6,763 nucleotides of DNA from NCBI GenBank assembly GCA_902796535.1, contig CADBPL010000167.1, positions 1 to 6,763 on the forward strand. The letters are read 5' to 3'. The stretch's first letter is position 1. The number at the start of each line of letters is the position of its first letter. Shown here piece by piece: positions 1-4,990 of the stretch. The notes beneath the pieces are model-generated. The model did not search any database and was not told where the DNA came from. It saw only the letters and a program-made list of their open reading frames with translations. The stretch comes from Oscillospiraceae bacterium (GTDB lineage: Bacteria > Bacillota > Clostridia > Oscillospirales > Acutalibacteraceae). A program made the translations under genes and the position numbers.

Positions 1-88
1 CTGCCGACGCGGTCAGGCCGACGCCCAACCCCGGCAGCAAAAACAGCACCGCCAGCACCAGACTGAGAATCTTTTTCCCTTTCATCAT
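1..88 (-). CDS. N-terminus of an exported protein (partial)
   Basis: Only the first 29 codons are visible; the rest lies beyond the left edge. They form a classical Sec signal peptide: a basic start (MMKGKK), a hydrophobic core of Leu, Val and Ala (LSLVLAVLFLLPGLGVGL) and a signal-peptidase-I-type TASA ending near residue 29. Two adjacent ATG codons are possible starts, at 88 and 85. The AGGAGG at 93-98 lies 4 nt from the first and 7 nt from the second, so the second ATG is slightly preferred. The gene has its own promoter (126-154) and follows the terminator of the LRR protein, so it begins a new transcription unit. Nothing in the visible part identifies the mature protein; it is exported or surface-located. 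Confidence 0.8.
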   Translation of the reverse strand, partial: MMKGKKILSLVLAVLFLLPGLGVGLTASA

Positions 89-92
89 AAAA

Positions 93-98
93 CCTCCT
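93..98 (-). promoter_or_regulatory. Ribosome binding site of the left-edge exported protein
   Basis: A full AGGAGG is read on the minus strand. It is 4 nt upstream of the ATG at 88 and 7 nt upstream of the ATG at 85, which favours initiation at the second of the tandem ATG codons. Confidence 0.8.
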
Positions 99-125
99 CG
101 TTCAGTGTTAAACATACCCAAGGTT

Positions 126-154
126 ATCTTAGCAGATTAACCCAAAAAATGCAA
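126..154 (-). promoter_or_regulatory. Sigma-A-type promoter, extended -10
   Basis: On the minus strand TTGCAT (149-154) is followed after exactly 17 nt by TAAGAT (126-131), with a TGC extended -10 element directly before the hexamer. Each hexamer matches the consensus at about 4 to 5 positions. Transcription would start near position 119 and give a leader of about 30 nt before the ATG pair at 83-88. The surrounding AT-rich stretch contrasts with the GC-rich genes. Confidence 0.65.
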
Positions 155-247
155 TATTTCTCTGTGCGTTTGTAACTTTTGTTTTTTGAATTTATTGTTA
201 ATCTGAATCGAACCAAAGCGACGGTGTGAAGCCGAGCCGGTTTTTAT

Positions 248-299
248 AAAAAAAGACTCTGTTGCTGTCCGAATGAAAAACCGGATTTCAACAGAGTCT
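248..299 (-). terminator. Intrinsic terminator of the LRR surface protein
   Basis: On the minus strand AGACTCTGTTG (289-299) pairs perfectly with CAACAGAGTCT (254-264), an 11-bp stem. A smaller TCCG/CGGA pairing inside the 24-nt loop can extend the structure. The stem runs directly into seven T (248-254). It starts 8 nt after the stop codon at 307 and separates the LRR gene from the promoter at 126-154. The rest of the gap between the two genes (about 155-247) shows only AT-rich sequence with no further feature. Confidence 0.93.
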
Positions 300-306
300 A
301 TGCTGC

Positions 307-2808
307 TCAGTACCAGATCCAGCCGAAGAGCAGGATGATGATGAGCCACTGCAAAAGGGTGTATTTGACCGTTACGCGGCACGTGCCCTTGACGGCGGCG
401 CCGGTTTGATCTGTGGCCGTGCAGGTAATGACCGCCGTGCCGCGCATGGCGCCGGTCACCTTGCCGTTTGCATCGACCTTTGCGATTTGCGCAACGGAGG
501 ATTCGTATTTGACGGTGTACTGCGCGCCTTCATCGGCGGTGATGACCGGCTGGAGCTGCGCGGTGGCTTTATAGTTGATCGTCACGTCGCTCAGTTCGAC
601 CTTTTTTACGTGCGGCAGGCTTTTGACCGTTACGGTGAACGGGTATTCCAGCCCTCGTAACGAGGCGGTCAAGGTTTGCTGACCGGTTTGGGAAGCGTTG
701 AAACCGCTCACTGTGACGCCCTGCGTCAGTTCATATTTCACCGCAGGGTCGTTTCGGTTGGTGATCACGACCTTCATGCCGGCGGGGTCGAAGCGTTCGC
801 CGACGTAATAGGTCGTTTTGGTCGGCGGCACAAAATCATAAACGGCCAGCGCATTGGCCGGGAACGAATACAGTCTGCCCAGGCGGTATTCATTCATCGC
901 TTGCAGGTCGGCGGTGGTCGGGTTGTGCAGGTCTTGCGCAACATTGTCGTCGATTTTGCCGTCGAGGTTCACGTCCAAAAAGCAGCGTTCTTCCTGCGTC
1001 GGCGTTTCAACACCGCGGCGAACCCGGTCGTATTTCTGCATATCGCTCAAATCAAACTTTCCGTCGCCGTTGAGATCGCCCCAGCAGGGGACGGGGGGCT
1101 GCGCCTCATTGGCCATGATCGCAAGACGGATCACGTCGACCCAGGGGGCGGCTGAGCCGGAACCGGTGCCGAGGATCTGTATGCCGGTCACGATCCCTTC
1201 CACCTTAGGGATGACAACGGCAGCCCTTTCCGCGCTGCCCTGTACGTTGGCGGCCAGCACTTTTTCGCCGCTTTCAAGCAGCAGATAAACCGAGGCGGTT
1301 CCCTGCGTGCTGCCGGTGGTCGTGACAAAAAGAACGGATCGCTCCGGCAGCGCCAACGGCCGTGTGAAGCCGTAGGTAACGGTTGACCCGGCGGGGAAGG
1401 AGATGAAGGTGTGGCGGCGGTTTTCCGCAAAGGAGCTTTCGTTCAGGTCAACAAGCATCCGCGTTGTTCCTTCGTCTGTCAGGATCCCCCCGAAAAAGCT
1501 GTCGTATTCAAGCGAGGCGGACGGCTCAAAATGGCTGTCAACGATCCGATCAGGCTCCATGCACACCGGCGCGGCCTGATAAACGAGGGCGGCGTTTTTC
1601 AGCGCCGTGTTGTTGTTTAACGCAACCTTTGCCCAGCCTGCCGCGTCCCCGGCGTAATAAACGGTTTTCAATGCGGGGCAGGATTGGAAGGCATTGCTTT
1701 CAACGCGCGCAATATTCTGGTTCAGCGCCGCGGCGGCCAGAGCTTCGCAGCCCGAAAAAGCATACCCCTTGATCGTAGTCAGGGCTTCCGGCGCGACAAA
1801 GGATAATAAGGCGCCGCACCCGGCAAAAGCGTAGGAGCCGATTTTGCTGATCCCGTCGGGCAGCTGAATATCGACCAGAGCAGAACAGTGATAGAAGGCG
1901 TAATCGGCAATTTCAACAAGGCTGGAAGGGAGGTTGATGAAATCAACGCAATCTGCATAACAGAACAGATACTCCGGAATGCGCTCGACCCCTTCCGGCA
2001 CCGTGATGCTCAGAAGTGAGCGGCACCCTTCAAAGATATGGCCGCAGTAAGCGGGGGTTCTGCTGCCCTGAGCAGCTGTTGTGCATTCCTTTAACGCGGC
2101 CGGATAGTGGAACCGGGACAGCGCGGAGCAATTGGCGAATGCCTGAAAACCGATCTTTTCGACCGAATCGGGGATGTTGATGCTTTCCAAGGCCGGGCAG
2201 TTGTAGAAGGCGCGCTCGCCGATTTCCTTCAACGAATCCGGCAGGTTGACCTTTTTTAATTGAGCACAGTTGGAGGCAATGCACTTGACCGCTCTTGACG
2301 CGCCCTGTTCAAACGAAATTTCCTCCACGCTCGAACCGGTGAGGACGCCTTCTGTTTCGTTGTAATACGCTTGCCAGCCTTTTTGGAACTGAAACGTTTT
2401 CACATTCACACAGCCGTCAAGAATTCTCATGTTCAGCTCCAGCTTTACGCCGCGGAATGCGTCAAGGTTCAGGCCGGTCAGCTGCGTGCAGTCCCGAAAA
2501 GCGTAATTCCCGATGGCGCGCACGGCGTGGCCGTCGATTTCCTTCGGGATGACAAGCTCGCCGGCGGCCGTTTTTTCGCAGCCGGTTATCGTGATCCACC
2601 CGGTTGTCTCATCCAGCTCATACGACAAAACGCCGTAGTTACCCTTGATGACGTTTGCGGCGGACGCCGTTATGCCGAGCATCGACCTGACCCGGGAAAA
2701 ATCAAATATCGAAAAACGCAGCTCTGCAAAACCGTTCAGCGGCGCAGCGCCAAACAGCAGGGCAGCACAGAGCAGCACAGATAAAACGCGTTTGATTGAT
2801 TGGGGCAT
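307..2808 (-). CDS. Secreted BspA-like LRR, dockerin and Ig-like domain surface protein
   Basis: An 833-residue exported multidomain protein. Residues 1-28 are a signal peptide (KR, then VLSVLLCAALLFGAAPLNGFA). Residues about 83-410 are LRR_5 (BspA/Treponema-type) repeats, recognisable by recurring units such as LKEIGERAFYNCPALESI and IGSYAFAGCGAL. Residues about 415-567 form a beta-rich module I cannot name, possibly carbohydrate-binding. Residues 574-648 are a dockerin-like pair with Ca-binding loops DLNGDGKFDLSD (578-589) and DVNLDGKIDDNV (612-623). Residues 661-729 resemble a Big_3 domain and 735-816 a Big_2 domain. The C-terminus LLQWLIIILLFGWIWY is hydrophobic and has no basic tail. Known roles of these domains are adhesion or glycan binding and cohesin docking; the ligand is unknown. 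The frame stays open up to 3057, but the start is set at 2808 because GGGAGG lies 8 nt upstream and the signal peptide begins there; the extension would translate through the promoter. It is a monocistronic unit with its own promoter and terminator. Confidence 0.93.
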   Translation of the reverse strand: MPQSIKRVLSVLLCAALLFGAAPLNGFAELRFSIFDFSRVRSMLGITASAANVIKGNYGVLSYELDETTGWITITGCEKTAAGELVIPKEIDGHAVRAIGNYAFRDCTQLTGLNLDAFRGVKLELNMRILDGCVNVKTFQFQKGWQAYYNETEGVLTGSSVEEISFEQGASRAVKCIASNCAQLKKVNLPDSLKEIGERAFYNCPALESINIPDSVEKIGFQAFANCSALSRFHYPAALKECTTAAQGSRTPAYCGHIFEGCRSLLSITVPEGVERIPEYLFCYADCVDFINLPSSLVEIADYAFYHCSALVDIQLPDGISKIGSYAFAGCGALLSFVAPEALTTIKGYAFSGCEALAAAALNQNIARVESNAFQSCPALKTVYYAGDAAGWAKVALNNNTALKNAALVYQAAPVCMEPDRIVDSHFEPSASLEYDSFFGGILTDEGTTRMLVDLNESSFAENRRHTFISFPAGSTVTYGFTRPLALPERSVLFVTTTGSTQGTASVYLLLESGEKVLAANVQGSAERAAVVIPKVEGIVTGIQILGTGSGSAAPWVDVIRLAIMANEAQPPVPCWGDLNGDGKFDLSDMQKYDRVRRGVETPTQEERCFLDVNLDGKIDDNVAQDLHNPTTADLQAMNEYRLGRLYSFPANALAVYDFVPPTKTTYYVGERFDPAGMKVVITNRNDPAVKYELTQGVTVSGFNASQTGQQTLTASLRGLEYPFTVTVKSLPHVKKVELSDVTINYKATAQLQPVITADEGAQYTVKYESSVAQIAKVDANGKVTGAMRGTAVITCTATDQTGAAVKGTCRVTVKYTLLQWLIIILLFGWIWY

Positions 2809-2816
2809 CCTGTTTT

Positions 2817-2822
2817 CCTCCC
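2817..2822 (-). promoter_or_regulatory. Ribosome binding site fixing the LRR protein start
   Basis: GGGAGG on the minus strand is 8 nt from the ATG at 2808. It decides between this start and longer in-frame starts up to 3057, which would place the promoter and leader hairpins inside the coding region. Confidence 0.88.
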
Positions 2823-2827
2823 TTGAA

Positions 2828-2905
2828 TCAGCGGCGCCGCACCGGCGGCGCACGCTTTGCATAAAACGGTTCGGCCGCTGAGCCCGCATTTGTTCCGGCT
2901 CAGCG
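2828..2905 (-). promoter_or_regulatory. Structured 5' leader of the LRR gene, two hairpins with alternative pairing
   Basis: The leader between the predicted transcription start (about 2908) and the ribosome binding site contains two perfect hairpins. The first has a 9-bp stem CGCTGAGCC/GGCTCAGCG (2897-2905 with 2876-2884, 12-nt loop). The second has a 7-bp stem GCGCCGC/GCGGCGC (2845-2851 with 2834-2840, 4-nt loop). TCAGCGGC (2874-2881), half inside the first stem, is also fully complementary to GCCGCTGA (2828-2835), which lies just before the ribosome binding site. The two folds exclude each other. There is no U-run after either hairpin, so neither looks like an intrinsic terminator. A regulatory role is inferred; the GC-rich context could also create such pairing by chance. 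Confidence 0.45.
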
Positions 2906-2914
2906 TCTTTCAGT

Positions 2915-2943
2915 ATTCTATCCGACTCAGCCGGATTTGTCAA
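2915..2943 (-). promoter_or_regulatory. Strong sigma-A-type promoter of the LRR surface protein
   Basis: Perfect TTGACA (2938-2943), a 17-nt spacer and TAGAAT (2915-2920, five of six consensus bases) on the minus strand. Transcription would start near 2908, about 100 nt before the ATG. The spacer contains an inverted repeat ATCCG/CGGAT (2920-2924 and 2932-2936) overlapping the edge of the -10 box. It also contains GCTGAGTCGGA (2921-2931), repeated with one change as GCTGAGCCGGA at 2894-2904. These are candidate operator half-sites, unproven. Confidence 0.85.
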
Positions 2944-3004
2944 TGCTTTCCGTCCCGGAACGGCGTGGCTGCGCGGGGGAACGGCTCGGACGGTTTTGAC
3001 AGAA

Positions 3005-4606
3005 TCAGGGCTTTGCCTGCGCGGCACAGGAAGCGGCGACACTTTTGCGGTTGTCAACGGCCGAAATCACAAGATCGCCGACGACATTGACCAGATTCTG
3101 CAATGTGCCCAGCAGAACCTCGCAGTAGATGGCCACGGGGAGCAAGCCGGAAATATTCAGGTAATGCATAATAATCAGCATTCCGATCAGGATTGAGCCG
3201 GGCTGATTCGGTGCGCCGAACGAGAGAAAAACCACCAAAACAGCCAGCAGCAGGTAATTCCACCACGACAGCGCGGCGCCGCTGGAAACGATCAGAAGCA
3301 TCGTGATCTCTGTGATGATGAAGCAGTTGCCGTCCAGATTGATCTGCGCCAAAACGGGGACGGCGTCTTCGAGATAGCTTCTGCTGATCCCGAAGACCTT
3401 GCTGCATTGCCTGATGTTGAAGGGAACGGCGTCAATGGCGGAATTGATGATGATGTTTTCTTTGAGGATGGGCATGATTTTTTTGATAAACCAGATCACC
3501 CTGATCCCGGCCAGCTTCAGCCGCAGCGCATAGAGGGACAATAAAAGCGCGATCCCCGCTAAGACCAGGCCCCAGCACATGAGCACGCCGGTCAAAGCGG
3601 AAAATCCCTTTTCCAGCAGCAGGTGCAGGAAGGCGAGAAAACAAAAGACCGGCAGAATGAGGATGACCAGATTCAGCATTTTCGAGAACAGCACATAGCA
3701 CGCGTCCACAGCGCTTTTCAGCCGGTCGAACTGATTGTCAACCGAGCGCAGCGCAATAATGATCAGAAACGAAAGCAGGATCAGCGGGTAAGGAGAAAAC
3801 AGCTTGAACGGTTCGATAATATCGGAAGGCAGCAGCGAGGAAATCAACTGCGGCAGATCCTTACCCGTGTAGCCGGTTATCACAAAGTCTCCGAACATCC
3901 CGCCGATGTAGGGGGAAAACCGCTTGATCAAAAAGCCGAAAAGAACCGCCAGAACGACCGCCGCGGCCGAGGTCACGACCGTTTTTTGCTGCAGCTTGCG
4001 TGCGCCGGAGCTGCGTTCGGCGATCACGTGCGTTTCCAGCAGATTTTTCAGAATAGAAAAAAAGGTCATCGGCGTGCCGATCATCAGCATGGCGTTGGCA
4101 AACAGCGTTTCCACCGGGACGATCCAGTTGTTCACCAGCGCGGTGCGGGCCGCGCCGTCCATTGTCAGCGCGAGCAGGGTGTAAACCAGCGCTGCCGCCA
4201 GAAACCCGGCGGAACACAGGATCACGTGGGGCGCATATGTGCGCTTGATGCTGATGCGGATGATGTTATAGGACAGCCTGTAATCGTAATTCAGCTTATC
4301 CTCATAGGCTTTGATGATCCTGTACTCAATGTCATGCTCCAGATTGTCCGCGCTGATGGGAACATAACGCGCGCCGGAAAACCCGATTTTGATCACCGGA
4401 TTGCCGAGGCTGTATCCGGTTTCGATTTTGATTTCAGTCTCTTCAGGGAAGCCTTTCAGAAGAATATCGTTGAACAGCGTTTCAAACACAATGCCGTTTT
4501 CCGCTATGATCTGCCTGCTCAACCTGCAGTGCTGCAGCCAGGCTTCAATAAAAGAGGCAGCCTGTTCATAATCGTCGATCCGCGCGTGTACCGTTAAAGC
4601 TTTCAT
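3005..4606 (-). CDS. GHKL/RsbW-like domain fused to SLC1-type cation symporter
   Basis: A 533-residue membrane protein. Residues 1 to about 122 are soluble and resemble an RsbW-like GHKL ATPase. There is an N-box-like FETLFND (41-47), but the usual DxG of the ATP lid region appears as SGA (77-79), so nucleotide binding is doubtful. Residues about 125-520 match the dicarboxylate/amino acid:cation symporter (SLC1, GltP/DctA) fold: several membrane helices, an HP1-like INSAIDAVP (387-395), TM7 NLDGN (423-427), HP2-like FGAPNQPGS (463-471) and TM8 with VNVVGDL (506-512). Relative to GltPh the TM8 positions read E496 for D390, G500 for D394, Q503 for R397 and N504 for T398, with N507 and D511 kept. 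The scaffold is conserved, but the acidic-amino-acid site is lost, so the substrate is unknown. It starts at ATG 4606 with AGGGAG 8 nt upstream and overlaps the upstream micro-ORF stop as ATGA, implying translational coupling. I see no U-tailed terminator between its stop and the next promoter. Confidence 0.9.
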   Translation of the reverse strand: MKALTVHARIDDYEQAASFIEAWLQHCRLSRQIIAENGIVFETLFNDILLKGFPEETEIKIETGYSLGNPVIKIGFSGARYVPISADNLEHDIEYRIIKAYEDKLNYDYRLSYNIIRISIKRTYAPHVILCSAGFLAAALVYTLLALTMDGAARTALVNNWIVPVETLFANAMLMIGTPMTFFSILKNLLETHVIAERSSGARKLQQKTVVTSAAAVVLAVLFGFLIKRFSPYIGGMFGDFVITGYTGKDLPQLISSLLPSDIIEPFKLFSPYPLILLSFLIIIALRSVDNQFDRLKSAVDACYVLFSKMLNLVILILPVFCFLAFLHLLLEKGFSALTGVLMCWGLVLAGIALLLSLYALRLKLAGIRVIWFIKKIMPILKENIIINSAIDAVPFNIRQCSKVFGISRSYLEDAVPVLAQINLDGNCFIITEITMLLIVSSGAALSWWNYLLLAVLVVFLSFGAPNQPGSILIGMLIIMHYLNISGLLPVAIYCEVLLGTLQNLVNVVGDLVISAVDNRKSVAASCAAQAKP

Positions 4607-4791
4607 GGTCTTAACTCCCTGCTGTCAGTATAGGTTGCCCGTCGCGTCCGCAGCGCGCGATCATGCTGCGCCCGCTGAACGGTATTCGTGGATAACGGCC
4701 ATGCGTTGCCGCTGCTTTCTGCCGCCGGCGCCTGCGCGGGGGCAAGGAACGCCATAACAAGCACGAGCGCCGTGGATAAAGCCGCTTTCAT
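4603..4791 (-). CDS. Micro-ORF with signal peptide, out of frame with its ribosome binding site
   Basis: A 62-residue frame starting MKAALSTALVLVMAFLAPA, a convincing signal peptide with likely cleavage near AQAPAA (about residue 24). The short remaining tail is polar, Arg-rich and unrecognised. Its stop overlaps the transporter start as ATGA. The ATG at 4791 has no ribosome binding site at normal distance: AGGAG at 4818-4822 is 26 nt away but sits 7 nt from an ATG at 4810 in a different frame, which encodes an unrelated-looking 49-codon peptide (4661-4810). Dropping one base near 4798 would join them into MNVLRRMKAALSTALVLVMA, a better signal peptide with correct ribosome binding site spacing. 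It may be a frameshifted remnant of a small exported protein, a sequencing error, a coupling peptide for the transporter, or not expressed. There is no recognisable family. Confidence 0.4.
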   Translation of the reverse strand: MKAALSTALVLVMAFLAPAQAPAAESSGNAWPLSTNTVQRAQHDRALRTRRATYTDSRELRP

Positions 4792-4817
4792 GCGGCGTAA
4801 GCACGTTCATCAGGAAT

Positions 4818-4822
4818 CTCCT
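4818..4822 (-). promoter_or_regulatory. Ribosome binding site in the leader of the micro-ORF/transporter operon
   Basis: AGGAG within AGAGGAGA on the minus strand lies 7 nt before ATG 4810 and 26 nt before ATG 4791. The well-placed start therefore belongs to a frame without the signal peptide, while the signal-peptide frame begins too far downstream. Confidence 0.65.
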
Positions 4823-4859
4823 CTTTTGGTAAAAAGCAAAACTAACGTATATTTAAATT

Positions 4860-4888
4860 ATTATATATTGCATATCGAATTTTGTCAA
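4860..4888 (-). promoter_or_regulatory. Perfect consensus sigma-A promoter for the transporter operon
   Basis: On the minus strand TTGACA (4883-4888), exactly 17 nt, then TATAAT (4860-4865): both hexamers and the spacer length equal the consensus. It lies in the most AT-rich stretch of the window, with initiation expected near 4853 and a leader of about 43 nt to the ATG at 4810. It drives the micro-ORF and the symporter. I see no hairpin between it and the ribosome binding site. Such a promoter is expected to be strong unless repressed. Confidence 0.92.
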
Positions 4889-4936
4889 ACCGTTATGCCG
4901 GATCCTGCAGGCCGTAAAAGCGGCGGGGCCGCACCC

Positions 4937-4974
4937 AAAAAAGCGCCGGGGCGGCCGATGCGGTCGTCCCGGCG
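4937..4974 (-). terminator. Intrinsic terminator of the dockerin/MBL operon
   Basis: On the minus strand CGCCGGG (4968-4974) pairs with CCCGGCG (4944-4950). Inside the hairpin, further short pairings interrupted by two C-A mismatches close on a 3-nt loop, and a run of six T follows (4937-4942). It starts 17 nt after the MBL gene stop at 4991 and separates this operon from the promoter at 4860-4888. On the plus strand the mismatches become G-U pairs, but there the U-run is weak. Confidence 0.85.
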
Positions 4975-4990
4975 TTTCACAAGTTTTCGG

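Noticed and set aside
1579..2562. The repetitive appearance of the LRR region as a DNA repeat or CRISPR-like array.
   Set aside because: Periodicity is at the protein level (LRR_5 units of about 23 residues); the DNA units are divergent and no identical spaced repeats occur.
2944..3004. A possible terminator after the transporter, CCGTCC pairing with GGACGG.
   Set aside because: Only about 6 bp with a loop of some 30 nt and no T-run, so it does not qualify as an intrinsic terminator; transcription may read into the downstream unit or end by Rho.
2809..3057. An 83-residue N-terminal extension of the LRR surface protein.
   Set aside because: It would cover the promoter and leader and overlap the transporter's end; a ribosome binding site and signal peptide at 2808 define the real start.
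3623..4597. A plus-strand open frame of 324 codons opposite the SLC1 transporter.
   Set aside because: The Gln/Arg/His/Asp-rich composition is the mirror of hydrophobic transmembrane codons on the other strand, and no family or ribosome binding site is evident.
4661..4810. The 49-residue peptide from ATG 4810 as the true gene.
   Set aside because: It has good ribosome binding site spacing, but the sequence is Gly/Arg/Ala-rich without a signal or domain, and it ends before the transporter; it is more likely the out-of-frame shadow of the signal-peptide frame.
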